NCBI GenBank assembly: GCA_949316235.1
Contig: OX438744.1
Coordinates: 32,422,778 to 32,486,777 of the forward strand
Length of the DNA stretch: 64,000 nt
Direction: 5' to 3'
Source of the DNA: Oegoconia quadripuncta
Taxonomy: Eukaryota; Arthropoda; Insecta; Lepidoptera; Autostichidae
Shown: in pieces, positions 20,786 to 31,935 of the stretch
Layout: every line of letters begins with the position of its first letter
Numbering within the stretch: position 1 is the stretch's first letter
Translations under genes and position numbers: made by a program
The notes under the pieces: model-generated
What the model was told of the DNA's origin: nothing
The model's database searches: none
Seen by the model: the letters and a program-made list of their open reading frames with translations, nothing else

Positions 20786-22797
20786 AAAAGTTTGTTAGAA
20801 GCTAAATATTTTCAAAACAGCTTAACAGTTTTTCATGAAACATACACCCAGCTTTAGAAAATAAAATCATTTTCAATGCGGCTCTACAAAAAGACACACA
20901 GACAAACAGGCTTTAAACTTATAACGTTTTACAACGTTAAATAGAAATCTTTATCTGGTTCATCTCTCAAACCCCGGCGTCAACGATCGTTGACGGACGC
21001 GGTTTGTTATATACTGTCTGCTTAGTCTGATAAATGATTACTAAAAAATGCTCTACCTTGCAAAAATATATTATTACAATTTGCAATTCTCTTGGCAAAC
21101 CAGAGAAAATTAGGTATACTGATATTTCAATATACAACCTTCAGTAAATATCAAATCCTAAATCCTCCCGTCTGGTCTCCGTATCCTCAGGTCTATGGCA
21201 CTTATTGTGCGATACAAACAAATCATTACTCTCATCTGTTCGTGATCGGGCCGATCGGGTGAACCCGGCCCTTCGTCCGAGCTCGTGAGCCTTCGGGTTC
21301 GTGAAATGCGAAGTTATTATGACGTTATGAAAATTGGTGTTCTCCTGCGCACGTTTTAATGTCTTTATGCATACCCCTATCGGTATCGGAATAATTATGT
21401 ATTGTAAATCATTTGTGGTTAGGAGTGTTGTGTCTATGAATTTTAATGGTTAATCATGCGATAATGTTGAGGTTTTCATGCGCGACTGTGATCTCACTTG
21501 TGTAGCGAAGGTTGGTTTTGGGTTATTAAATTATAGTTTTGAGGTTACCTATTGTGGTGCTGGTACTGTCCCACGTTATATAGTTTCACAATCATCCTTG
21601 GCTTTTTCTAAATCTAATTTTTTATTGTCAAATATATTCTCTCTACAATCATTTTGGATTTTTACATTATCCTGTTTTCCGTTCTATGTTATTATAAGGC
21701 GTTTATTACTTTACCTACTTATTATTTTTCCAAAATTGGCTTTTTTGACGTTCGAAGATAATTCTTTGATGAAAATAATCGCTTCATCGCTGGGTTTGCC
21801 TCAATGCTAGGGTATTGCACATATTTAGCCCATGACTTGGTTTAAATATGGTAATGATTGTTTATACTTTTAATTTATTTGCATTAAATATTGCTGCTGA
21901 TATTGCTAGAACCAAATATTAATAGCATTTTACATAAATTTTGAAGTTTCTACAGTATCTTCCTCTGAACTGTTTAATTTGTAATATTAACAAATTAAGT
22001 ATTAAGTTTTACATACATTATTATATTATCTAGTAATTTGTTAGGTAATATAATATTAAGCTTATACAAAACGGTTTATTACAATAATTTGAAGTCGGTT
22101 TTAATAACTAAATTAAGGGTTTGTAACTTATAAGAAAACTTTATAAAACAAATCAAAAAAGATTTTTGCATAAAATTATCATGAAAACGTCAAATTTCTT
22201 TAACTGATATAAAAATTACTGCTCAGTCATAAATCTGACTACCCACAGAAGAATTTTTCTTCCAATTCCTTATAGGATTTTACCAAGGAGGGTTGTAAGT
22301 TAGAGGTCATTATCTTGTTGTAAACATGAATTTTCAATCTAATAAACATGCAACACTGACAATTGTCTGCAAGTGTTAAATGTGCTGGTAATTTCCAGGA
22401 AAGACTATAAACGTGACTGAACTGCAACAGCGGCCGGCGGGCTCCCCGTCGTCGTTGGGATTTCTTTGTTTTTACCGTACAAAAAGTCAGCCCCTTCTCA
22501 TTCTGAACGAAGCAGGTACAAAATACGATCTTTGGACCACATGTTAAAAGCTTTTGCTAAACCGAAAACGTGTCGCTAAAGTCAAAAAGACGAGTATAAG
22601 GCACCGTCGGGAAGAATTTCGAAAATGCTGTATTGCAACCACGAAGATGATGTTTTTTGGGAAAACCAACTAAAAGTTTATTTAGTGTCATATTAAAGAG
22701 TCCCGTAACTTAATTGAGATACAAACAACACTATGTTTTCTGATTTTTGTTGAAAGAAAACTTATAACAATTTAATGGGAATGATAAATTGACTTAC
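20786..22797. other. Unannotated region, about 2 kb
   Basis: 20790-20900 carries a LINE-tail-like block (AGCTAAATATTTTCAAAACA). 21235-21305 is GC-rich with an imperfect inverted repeat (GAACCCGG ... TTCGGGTTC). An open plus frame at 21478-21810 encodes hydrophobic but unrecognised sequence. Confidence 0.35.
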
Positions 22798-23370
22798 TTT
22801 GATGATATCTTGATTTGTCGGGTCATCAGATGTCAAACTATATCGGAGCGGTAGCAATCCATTCGCATAATAATAAATACAACACAGAACACATGTTCAC
22901 TTGTCATTTGAGATTATGGTTAAATTATTTTTTGTCACAAGAAAAAAAAATATAAACATCCAGTCGCTGTCACTTGCACTAGAATCCAGAATAGTCACGG
23001 GTGTGTGTTATGAAAATAAAATTGTAACGATTGTTTTTAAAAATAACAAAAGAAAAACCGCGGTAGCGACGTCCGGCGGCCGCGCGGTACTAACCAATAT
23101 AGCAAAGAAATAGCGGGAGGACATGGCCTGAACGCGCCGATGGCGATTTCATCTCAATCTCGCCCGTCGAAACGAGACAGTAACATGACAATAAACGATT
23201 GTAAAACGTCTGGAGCGAAAGAGACGGTATATTTCTCATTATGCACCCGTCGAGCCTGACATTTCAATCGCGCCGTCCCTCTCCCACAGAAAGTTATTTC
23301 CGTACAAATTATATGCGGGCGTATTTGTTCTCTGTCCCGTTCTCGCGCGGATAGTGCTAACCAGATAATG
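22798..23370 (-). promoter_or_regulatory. Candidate promoter / noncoding first exon
   Basis: GC- and CpG-richer than its surroundings (GGCGGCCGCGCGG near 23075, CTCGCGCGG near 23343), and free of every repeat family in the window. On the minus strand it ends in AAA/GTAAGT (donor GT = complement of 22796-22797), a strong splice donor. Upstream frames are short, so any exon here would be mainly 5' UTR. No clear TATA box or initiator was pinned down. It could instead be old unique DNA. Confidence 0.25.
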
Positions 23371-23650
23371 TCTTAATCGCATTTTCTTAGCGCTATGCTG
23401 ACTGATGCACTAACATAAACAATGATAATTCATGTATTTGCATGAGCGATAAATGGTTTTTTATTGAGTCAACTTCTGGTGGTAAGTTCTGGGAGGTCGA
23501 TCTTTTTATTATTGTTAGTACATTCGACACTTGAGAAGCGATAGATAGGATACTATAGATAGATCCTATTACTATCGTTTCATTCCTCATCATTGTCACT
23601 GATTGTAAGCTTTAAAAAAGCTACAAATACCTACTGATTAGTTAGATGAA

Positions 23651-24088
23651 TTACACTTCACTTAAAATGAACGAACTAAAGTACACTACACCTAATGCCA
23701 CATACATCAAATGAAGTAGGCAATGTAGGCAATAGCGACTAAATGTTGGATTAGCAAAGGCTATATTACAGACAGCGCAATAAACAACACAATGAAGAAG
23801 AAACAAAGAAACAAAACCTTCTACATTCAATAGAATATTCCACAGGTAGAAAGCGTTATCGCATATCCTCCCAACATTAACAGCAGTCATAAAAGTTGCA
23901 ACATGTGAATTGTTTTTAAAAGTATAGATAACGAATAGACAAGATAATGTTGTTAGTAGTAAGAAAGAAAAAAAAGCTATAAATGAATACAAACAAATAG
24001 CTACCAATCCGATTAATGCCAAGAGACTTGGCAATTTACTCAATTTATCAAAATGTACTCCATTGAATCGATAGAACAGAGAATGAAA
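23651..24088 (-). CDS. Hydrophobic multi-span ORF, possible chemoreceptor fragment
   Basis: The minus strand is open from just inside a TGA (complement of 24089-24091) to TAA (complement of 23651-23653), about 145 codons. It starts FHSLFYRFNGVHFDKL and continues with at least three strongly hydrophobic segments (for example LIGLVAICLYSFIAFFSFLL, and later LFLLHCVVYCAVCNIAF). A YRFNG-type start before the first membrane span recalls the N-terminal part of insect gustatory receptors, but this is a resemblance only and no family-defining C-terminal motif is present. No in-frame ATG precedes the first span. A good acceptor-like tract (TTCTTTTGTATCCTAG) ends just upstream but would enter a frame with a TGA. 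It is likely a fragment or pseudogene if real. AT-rich DNA can give hydrophobic frames by chance. Confidence 0.25.
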   Translation of the reverse strand, partial: FHSLFYRFNGVHFDKLSKLPSLLALIGLVAICLYSFIAFFSFLLLTTLSCLFVIYTFKNNSHVATFMTAVNVGRICDNAFYLWNILLNVEGFVSLFLLHCVVYCAVCNIAFANPTFSRYCLHCLLHLMYVALGVVYFSSFILSEV

Positions 24089-24654
24089 TCAGCATCCCTA
24101 GGATACAAAAGAACCAGCTTCTATTTCAAGTAGATGACAAAAACGAAATAAAAAATAAAATTATTAATATACACAAGTTTATTTAACTGGATAGGAACTA
24201 ATTACGCCAGAGAGGAGCTTTTCTCAGATATTTCTGAAATCTAGATAAATGAAACTCCAGTGGCTGGTGACATATCTGGCAAATATAATTATCGTGTTAT
24301 TCTAAGTATTTATAATGTATGGGATGTAGGTGTCCAATATAGGAAAACGAAAGGAAGTTTTGTTTAGCTTTCTGCCAAGGAATCCGATGCAAGATGTAAA
24401 TCTGGGAAGGAACGGACTAAATAATTATCTATTTGTGAAGTGGCGAGCAAATACTCATGACGACCGCATGTTTGCTGTGCTGACTACTGAGCAAATGTTT
24501 GCTTTAAGATGACAGGGCGCTGACGGCTCAAGTAAGACAAATTTTCTGGGAAGCTTGACAAAAATTCCTTAGTCACTTACGGGTTGGACTAGTTCTCAAA
24601 GAGGGCAAACATTCGGGAATAAAATTTAGATATTCTATTAAATTCGATGTTTAT
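24089..24654. other. Unannotated spacer
   Basis: Nothing recognised. Confidence 0.35.
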
Positions 24655-24735
24655 TTATATATATATATGTGTATTATATATATGTACGTATATCTTCTCA
24701 CACATCTACTCACAAAAACACACACACACACTGTT
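24655..24735. repeat. Compound (TA)n / (CA)n microsatellite
   Basis: TATATATATATGTGTATTAT, then CACACACACACAC, interrupted by unique bases. Confidence 0.7.
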
Positions 24736-25245
24736 TACTAGCGGTTTTCCGATCCCAAGGCGCTGGCCGTAGGGCTAGTAGGTAAATTTTATCTGGGTAT
24801 ACACAATATTTTTATATATTTTACATTATTTACAACACTACAATAAAACTGCACTAATAAATATGATATCATGTCTCTATTATGTATTATGTATATATAA
24901 TTTCAATGGATACTTAGGCATAAGATTAAATAAATTGTAAAAAATTCAGTTCATTATATTTTTGTACCAACTATGGAGGAGCGGAGTCTCCTAATACAGG
25001 CATTATTATGCTTAAAAGGAGGCTCCTGCCACAATATTGTAAAAGAATGCATTAAAAGAAATAAATGAATTATGAATTATAAAAACATTGCTGTTCGTTC
25101 AGTCCTGACTGATGCTTTGAAAACATTAATAGAAATGAAGACAGTTTGCTACACTAAAATACACCATAATATGAATAAAATAAGGAAGGCTTGGTTTCAA
25201 ATTGTAAAGATAGAAAGATCACACTAATTGAAAGCAAGGCTTGTT
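24736..25245. other. Unannotated spacer
   Basis: 24970-25070 carries a GAGCGGAGTCTCC / AGGAGGCTCCTGCC imperfect inverted pair. No feature assigned. Confidence 0.35.
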
Positions 25246-25395
25246 TAAGATAGATAGATAAAGCGTTTATTGGCATATTACAGAAACACATACAAAAATA
25301 TTCGACCGCAACAATCATTCTGCTTGGTGTTATTCTTTCGAAATGTAGCCTTATTTCACAGTTCTAAAAACAAAAATTAAGTACAACTGTTACAA
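25246..25395 (-). mobile_element. LINE 3' end with (TATC)n tail, minus strand
   Basis: GATAGATAGATAAAGCGTTT is the complement of an AATAAACGC plus TATC tail. The adjoining 3' UTR (CAAAAATATTCGACCGC, CATTCTGCTTGGTGTTATTC, AATTAAGTACAACTGTTAC) is the same as 43990-44107 plus 44538-44642. That copy is split by another LINE, so this one shows the undisturbed order. Confidence 0.75.
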
Positions 25396-25950
25396 CTTAT
25401 ATAATTGCAAAAATTGGCCATTGCTCAGTGTGGATCCTCATCTATATCGTATTAATCGTAATTACTTCCTTAATTTGTATCTTAAACTGACCTATTTCAG
25501 ATGTATTGTCCTATACACATAAGTATCCTGCAATATATCGCTTTCTAATGATAAAGTGTCTCAATTGTACCTACTAACTTTTTATAAAATAAAAGATATT
25601 TCTCTGTCTTGCAACAAATTATTCTATTTTGTATTAAACTTAAACTATAGTGAACAATATCATATAATTTTAATTTTATTTACTCTAACTGTACTGTCAG
25701 AAACTGCTAGTCATGTCATACTTATGGTGAGAGCTGATAACTGATAGAGGGTTCAACTTGAGCCCTGGAGATGAATTTTGAAACCAAGAACGCGAGCCTA
25801 CTATTTCAAGACACGTTCATTTTTCCGTTTTTTATCGTATAAAATTAGACATGACCATATTATACTGTTGATTGATAGAATTAATTTGTGTTATGTCGTC
25901 TTTTCTATTGTAGACTGCTTTAGCTTACTTTAGTTAGCTTTATCTGTGAC
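25396..25950. other. Unannotated spacer
   Basis: AT-rich sequence. Nothing recognised. Confidence 0.35.
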
Positions 25951-26051
25951 CGTTTTGGTGTTGCGGGTGTCCATGGGCGGCGGTGATTGCTTTCCATCAG
26001 GTGACCCGCATGCTCGTTTGCCGCCCTCTCATATATATAAAAAAAAAACTA
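25951..26051 (+). mobile_element. LINE 3' end with GTGTTGCGGGTGTCCATGGG
   Basis: Fuller relative of 15342-15421: GGCGGTGATTGCTTTCCATC, AGGTGACCCGCATGCTCGTT, TGCCGCCCTCTCATATATA and an A run. Confidence 0.65.
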
Positions 26052-27028
26052 AAAATATTCTGTCAACCTAACCTAAGCCACTTGATACTGACAAAATTCG
26101 AAAAGCTACAAAAATATTATGAATTACTGTCTCAAGTTCCAATTCAATTGTCATAAAGTTCATTTGAATACCACAATATTCTTCACTGCAACGGGATAAA
26201 TAAACCCTTGCATAATAATTACACAAATAAAAAGCATAAGTACCACGGAAAGTCGCACAAAACTTTGCTGAAAGCAAAAAATATACATGAAATGCTATAA
26301 CATAAACATCTAACGTTCTTTCACCAAATTTTTAACCAAGAAAGGCATCATTAGGACATTACTATGAGGTTGATTAATAAATAAAAGATTATTATCCTTT
26401 ACATTCTAAAGCACCGACGGTAAAATACGATAAATAGGGCTGGGACAAGTTTACAAATGTTCTCATTTCTAAAAGAATGTCGCTGTCAACAGCATGCGTG
26501 AAATCACATCACCAACTGCGGGTTCCGTATGAATCATGCATCAGATAGAACCCGGTTCCTCGGAACTTCGGCGTCTTAAACTAAAATGCAGCACCACGAC
26601 TGTACGTCTTAATGCACTACCAACAAAACAAGAAAACCCACATCTCGAACCGATAGAACGTGACAGTAACATCTCCACAAAAACACGTTAACCTAACTTT
26701 CTATTGGATCCTACACGATTTTTCCTCTTAAAAATAGTAAATATAAAGTTTACTTTCAATCAAAATATGATTGTGTTAAAAGGATTGCTGGATTGAACCA
26801 GTTTTCGTTACGAATGAAATGCACTAAGAAAAGGGACGGGGCTACAAAAAGCGCGGTAAAGCAACTCGAAAGCTCAAAGGACTTGTGCTGTATTTTGTTT
26901 TGTCTGAGCGAGATAACTTGATCATCCTCGCAATGTTTTAAATGTTACTATAACTTAATCAAAAACCGATAAACAACTCTATTTTTTATACAATAGAAGA
27001 TACTATGAGAACCACTTGAAACACTTAC
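26052..27028. other. Unannotated, repeat-poor
   Basis: No repeat family recognised. Possibly unique intergenic or intronic DNA. Confidence 0.35.
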
Positions 27029-27170
27029 GCCGTTTCGCTTCGGGCGAGACGTAAAAAGAACAATTTACAAGTTCGTCTGGCGCGAACAGAGACGGCGGAT
27101 AGATTTTGTTGGCGTTGGAAAGGGATGGTGGATTGGCTATGGATCGGAGTTGGAGGCTGTGTATTTTTTG
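27029..27170 (-). promoter_or_regulatory. Candidate promoter / first exon, weak
   Basis: A GC-richer stretch in which the minus strand reads GCCGTCTCTGTTCGCGCCAG, CGTCTCGCCCGAAGCGAAAC, then GGC/GTAAGT (donor GT = complement of 27027-27028). It lies in repeat-poor DNA. There is no protein frame and no recognised core promoter. Confidence 0.15.
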
Positions 27171-27916
27171 TGAATTATTACACCGTTTTCGATTTAATTA
27201 AGACATTTGTGACTAAATAATGAAATAACCATATGAGTCAACGTTACTGGCACCTCCTAAAGTCAAACCGTGAAGTGTTTGACCTGGAGTTGCCTTATTT
27301 AACAATTTATTCAACCTTTTTTTTTTAAATACAGGATGTTTACGAGTTCATTGTCGAATTCACACTAATAATAAATTACGAAAGTAACTCTGTTAGTGCC
27401 ATTGTTAGGTACAACTAAACCTCTGAATCGATCGAGTTGAAATTTGGCAGAGGTGGCCTGGGACCTGAAGAATGACATAGAGTATTTAAAAATTAGAGAT
27501 GTCAAGAACGTCTACGATAAAGTAATATAATGTGGTTTCAAAAATAAATAATTTATGACAATGATGATATTATGATAATAATGTATAATACAAGTAAATG
27601 TAAGTAATATGAATGTAAAAACAATTTCATTTTAAATTGCACTTATTTAATTTCATTTGATTTAATGGATCTTGTTATCTGACAATAAAATGAATTTATT
27701 TATTTATTATTATTAATACCACGCGGGCGAACCCACAGGCGGAAACATAGTATTCTTTATAAAAATAATGAAAGTGTATGAATAACTGTTAATTGAAATT
27801 GTAGAAATGATTATTATCATCCAAATAAACCACACCAACGGGTTTTAAATGCTAAATATTTTTCGAAACGGCTTAACCGATTCCCATCAAACACGTCTAA
27901 TAACGCCCCGAGCTTA
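27171..27916. other. Unannotated spacer
   Basis: 27415-27520 (ATCGAGTTGAAATTTGGCAG) and 27830-27905 (AACGGCTTAACCGATTCCC) look like old LINE tails. Nothing else seen. Confidence 0.35.
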
Positions 27917-28143
27917 CTATAGCTTCGACCCGCGGCTTCACCTGCGTGGAATAACTTTATCGTCGATGTGTTTAATTTCTTTATAATAGCGGGAACTACT
28001 CAATCGAGATAAAAAATATCCTATGTCTTAATCAAGTGAATGCTCTACCTATAGACCAAATTTCATCCATATCAATCCATCCGTTTCGCTGTGATTGAGC
28101 AACAAACATACAGATATCCAAACTTTCACATTTATAATATTAG
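27917..28143 (+). mobile_element. Family R (RTE-like) copy
   Basis: AGCTTCGACCCGCGGCTTCA, CCTGCGTGGAATAACTTTAT, GGGAACTACTCAATCGAGAT, CCGTTTCGCTGTGATTGAGC and ACTTTCACATTTATAATATT. Confidence 0.75.
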
Positions 28144-28152
28144 TTAATAGAT

Positions 28153-28537
28153 AGAAAATTTAGAAAACCCTCGAAAGACTGTGATGTCATCGACATACAC
28201 CAAAAAAATGTTTTAAAAGCGAAATAAAACAAACATGGCTATGAACCTTCCTTCATTTTGACTACAACAAACAAGAGAAAATTTAGAAAACCCTCGAAAG
28301 ACTGTGATATCATCGATATACACCAAAAAAATGTTTTAAAAGCGAAATAAAACAAACATGGCTATGAACCTACCTGTACCTTCATTTTGACTACAACAAA
28401 CAAGAGAAAATTTAGAAAACCATCGAAAGACTGTGATATCATCGATATACCTACATCAAAAAAATGTTTTAAAAGCGAAATAAAACAAACATGGCTATGA
28501 ACCTACCTGTACCTTCATTTTGACTACAACAAACAAG
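28153..28537 (+). repeat. Tandem repeat, three units of about 123-133 bp
   Basis: Units start at 28153, 28276 and 28405 (each AGAAAATTTAGAAAACC) and end at 28275, 28404 and 28537 (each ACTACAACAAACAAG). Units 2 and 3 share CTACCTGTAC, absent from unit 1. Unit 3 has an extra CCTACAT-like insertion. The step pattern suggests 1 to 2 to 3 duplication, though gene conversion is possible. No function is apparent. Confidence 0.9.
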
Positions 28538-28607
28538 AACAACATTCAAATCGGATTAGGCATTACCTACTGAGATACATCCGGACAAAGACGGACAAAC
28601 ACAACTC

Positions 28608-28650
28608 CGTCAAACACATAGCTAACACCCATCGTTTTTCGTCGGGAGAT
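28608..28650 (-). repeat. Hairpin motif (family H)
   Basis: The reverse complement CTCCCGACGAAAAACGATGG, GTGTTAGCTATGTGTTTGAC matches the family. Confidence 0.5.
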
Positions 28651-28717
28651 AATAAACTTATTCGTTTATTAAATGTATTAATGTGATTATTAGTTTATTA
28701 AATGTAATAAGCTTATC

Positions 28718-28907
28718 TTTAGATTTATCTGCCGCCAAGCAGCAATGTTACTTGTTGTGTTCCGATTGTCAGAGATAAGATAGCCAGTCCCCCAAATGTG
28801 TTGAGATTTCCGGGTCAGTACGCTTCCACCTTCGACTTCTTCTTCATCTTCAGTTAACGTCAGGTGTGATTGAGGTTAAGTACAAATCCGTCGTACATAA
28901 AAAAAAA
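28718..28907 (+). mobile_element. SINE-A, head missing, poly(A)
   Basis: Body from TTAGATTTATCTGCCGCC to the A run, including GATAAGATAGCCAGTCCCCC and GTCAGGTGTGATTGAGG. Confidence 0.75.
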
Positions 28908-29559
28908 TAAGTGAATGATTCACTATTCGATATACCTCAGGTGATATCTCCATTTCTGTTAAACTTTTAAAAATGTCATAAGTTTTCAATTCATCCTGTA
29001 GAATTACATCCTTCATAAAAGTGACTTACGTCGTCTCGTATCTTTGCGGTCTGTCAACCAATGATGCATAGTTATTGGTTCACAGTATTTAAGTACATGC
29101 ATTACTTTAAGTGTATGTACACACTACGCGTATCTTACGCGGCTGTTCTGCTCTATGTCTTTAAGAAATTAAATTTGCTACGCACTAGACGGATTTCACG
29201 CGGCGGTTTTACTGTGCTTTGCTCAAATAGTCCAAGCTGTTTCCGATCAGATTCCGATTTCAGATTATCATTTTAAAATATAAGGATTTTCTCTTTAATC
29301 AATGACGCCATCTATAATTGTTTATGTTAAAATTGAAACTAAGACAATTTTGGGAAGAAATTGCCTCCTTTAACTCAGTGGAAAATAGTACAGTTGGCAG
29401 AACTTCCTTGTTAAAGGCTGATTTATATCATAATAAAGAGATTTATTTATTTATTTTGCATAAGTATAATATAGAGTCTGACCTTGTATGACTACTGGAT
29501 ATTTATAGGATGAATAGAAATTCTTTACTTGGCTACTTTAAAAACGACACAAACAGTTA
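28908..29559. other. Unannotated spacer
   Basis: Nothing recognised. GACGCCATCTATAATTG at 29303 resembles the AGATGGCG motif seen at 48293-48556. Confidence 0.35.
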
Positions 29560-29660
29560 ATAATAAATAAATAAAAGAAGGTAATTCACCACAAAGTTAA
29601 TAAAACAGGTCATTAACAAAGTAATAAACATGAAACTGTGATAGAGTAACAACTCTGCTA
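29560..29660 (-). repeat. LINE tail-like repeat, second copy
   Basis: AATAAATAAATAAAAG ... ATTCACCACAAAGTTAAT ... GAAACTGTGAT parallels 424-530. Confidence 0.4.
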
Positions 29661-30472
29661 ACAAGGAATGGGCGATTTTCAAATCATCTAATAGAACCCG
29701 TTCAGAAAACAATAGACAGATTTATTTGCTTCATTTTAGAGGATTCATTAGACAAATAATCCGACTTATAATTTTAGTTTATCTATTGGACCATTCCGAA
29801 CTTGTCCAAAAATCGCCAATTATTACCAACAATACCCTAGTTAGGCACAAATAAGATATTGGCTATCCATCCAACTTAGCATAAGTTCTAGCATAGGCAT
29901 ATACTACAACACTGATTATCAGTGGAGCCTCCAATGACGTTGCAGACCCAAGTCTATGTTACTATGTTGCGGTCTCAGGAGCTAGGATAATCTGCATTCA
30001 CTAAATTAATAAAATTGTCATAGAAATGTAATATCACTTGCTACTGGCAATGCGAATTAGTCGATGTCAAAAGTCTCTTACTAAAGCCATAATCGCGTAG
30101 CGTTTTATTAACCCAGTGCGTATGCGCAATCCAAGATAATTACAGCGGTTTCTGATGGTAGGCTTGTGTCGTAGGACATTAATAGGTGCGATGTATATTC
30201 TGCATAGTGTGGTACATGTGGTAAATCAGCTGCGTAATATTGACATAGTGTGAACTAAGCATAAGTAGTTATTGTAAGTAATAAATGAAGAAAGCCCGCA
30301 TTTTTTGTCGCCGTTCCCGCATTTGGCGCACTAAAACGCATTTTTTTTATAAATGTTTGACCTCCGACTCATAACAATGAACCACATGTGGTATACATAA
30401 GTCGTGTCATATACTGGACGGAAGTTTTGTATCGTAAGGAAAAAAATAGGGCATATTAGGTAAGTACAAATA
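29661..30472. other. Unannotated spacer
   Basis: Nothing recognised. Confidence 0.35.
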
Positions 30473-30606
30473 CCGCCAAACAGCAACGTTAATAGCATTG
30501 TTGTGTTACGGTTGTCAGAGATAAGATAGCCAGTCCCCCAAATAAGATGGGGTTTCCGGGTCAGCACGCTACCACCTGCGGCCTCATCTTCACTTAACAT
30601 CCGGTT
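30473..30606 (+). mobile_element. SINE-A fragment
   Basis: CCGCCAAACAGCAACGTTAA to CACTTAACATCCGG. The head is missing and the last 40 bp are diverged or lost. Confidence 0.7.
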
Positions 30607-30728
30607 TTCAACTTGCCCTCAACATATATCAAATATTATAATTGTCAAGAGCCTTAAGTAATAAGTCCTTAAAAACCCAGACTGTCATGTGGCTACTAGG
30701 CTGACACAAATCCACCAATATGGGGCCA

Positions 30729-30756
30729 TTTGCATCGTGCAATTGCACGATGCAAA
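30729..30756. repeat. Perfect 28-bp palindrome
   Basis: The half site TTTGCATCGTGCAA is followed directly by its reverse complement with no loop. A related ATTGCAATTGCAAAC follows at 30759-30773. It lies in otherwise LINE-like sequence. Confidence 0.9.
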
Positions 30757-30989
30757 CGATTGCAATTGCAAACACCGTGCTGCTGCAGATTGGCGATCGC
30801 AGATTCTTTGAGCTCAGCACTAATGACTCTGCAGACCCTACTGCCTATGCCTGTACTGTAATATTCACCATCGATTGGTCGCCTTTTATGACACCCACGG
30901 GAAGAGATATGTTGGACCTAATTCTACTCTGCCACTACACACACTCACCATACTATCGACACCTTATTGGAGCCTTCGTAGGAGCAGTC

Positions 30990-31035
30990 ATCTTTGCGAT
31001 TGGCGAAGTTAAGCACCATCTGCCGCACTAAGTCT
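30990..31035 (+). repeat. Partial 5S-rRNA-like segment
   Basis: GCGATTGGCGAAGTTAAGCA resembles the CCGATCACCGAAGTTAAGCA segment of insect 5S rRNA and the copies at 53392 (-) and 56836 (+). Similarity ends soon after, so the call is tentative. Confidence 0.35.
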
Positions 31036-31175
31036 TTAAATAGGTGCCTAACTACTAACATTTTCATAATAAGAATAAGATTAGCGTGTTTTTACATGAG
31101 TATTCATAACTACGTTGATTGCGCTCATAGTTCTTCGGACTCTTTAAGCCAGCTTGAGAAATATTTACAACATAC

Positions 31176-31372
31176 CTTATAATATTTGTCATGGTAATCC
31201 GAGCAACTCTTTTAAATACGTTATCGTAGCGTGCACCTGCGAATTTGCTGATTATAATGAAACATATAAAGACCGTGGGAATGTTTACAATTTGAGTTGC
31301 AATAAGTAAGACTAGCCTGGCTTTTAGTAACTGACTCTCACTTAATTGGACCGTGTTGCAAACAAAACACAT
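31176..31372 (-). CDS. Possible membrane-protein exon, unrecognised
   Basis: The minus-strand frame holds SQLLKARLVLLIATQIVNIP, then TVFICFIIISKFAGARYDNV and FKRVARITMTNII. It ends at ATAAG/GTATGT, a strong donor (GT = complement of 31174-31175). One long hydrophobic span (about 20 residues) is flanked by basic residues, as in an inner loop and membrane helix. The 5' edge is unclear: an ATG is present at 31372, and a TGA lies nine bases upstream of it. It has no match to repeats in the window. It is on the same strand as the hydrophobic ORF at 23651-24088, so the two could come from one receptor-like gene, but nothing proves it. Confidence 0.3.
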
Positions 31373-31717
31373 ATAAATGACTCACTGCAGGAGTATGGCG
31401 AACTCGACGGGAGCGGCCACAATTTCTGAGCTTTCAAGAGTTTTTTGTCACAACTGCTGCTGTGGTATATACGAATGCAGGAGGTCTAGTGAAACTGAAA
31501 AGTGCCGTATTGGCATTTCATTAGCTACACTCCCATTTGCCAAGGGGGCAGTGGGGAACTTTTTCGGGAAGTTCTTCCTACTTACATACCCTATTTATAT
31601 CTTTAATTATTCTGAGATCCAAAGTAGCAATAGAGTCACATAGTTGAAGGTTTGTGGAGGCGAGTTTGCCTTCTCTCTACTCTTTTAGCTGGTGATCCGC
31701 ATCCACCCAAATATAAA
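31373..31717. other. Old repeat-like region
   Basis: 31505-31570 (TTGGCATTTCATTAGCTACA) resembles 47095-47160 (TTTGCATTTCATTGGCTACG). This is a shared, unclassified LINE-derived block. The open plus frame here is not believed. Confidence 0.35.
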
Positions 31718-31935
31718 AATGCGAAAGTAGTCTGTCTGTTTGTTTATTACCTTAACTAAACGATCATATTGAATTTTAGCGAAGGGGTAGCCTGGAACAT
31801 GAAGGATATGCTGCTTTCATCCTGAAAACAGCCTGCGATGATAGTAAAAGATAGAATTGTACCAAATTTCATTTAATTGCGTTTCAATCAAATTCAATCA
31901 CTCAAACTTTCGAGTTTATAATATTAATGAGATTG
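31718..31935. repeat. LINE 3'-end-like repeat with ATGCGAAAGTAGTCTGTCTG
   Basis: Related to 57845-58022 (ATAAATGCAAAAATCTGTCT, GGGGGAAAGGTAGCCCGGAA). Both have a CGATCATATTGAA block followed by GGTAGCC(T/C)GGAAC. Confidence 0.5.

Noticed and set aside
21235..21305. GC-rich inverted repeat as a transcription terminator
   Set aside because: Rho-independent terminators are bacterial. The pairing is imperfect and there is no gene upstream.
28153..28537. CRISPR array
   Set aside because: Three whole-unit tandem copies without repeat-spacer alternation, in eukaryotic DNA.
30720..31031. 103-codon plus-strand ORF
   Set aside because: It crosses the 28-bp palindrome, a LINE-derived GACACCCACGGGAAGAGA block and a 5S-like segment, so it is a chance reading of repeats.
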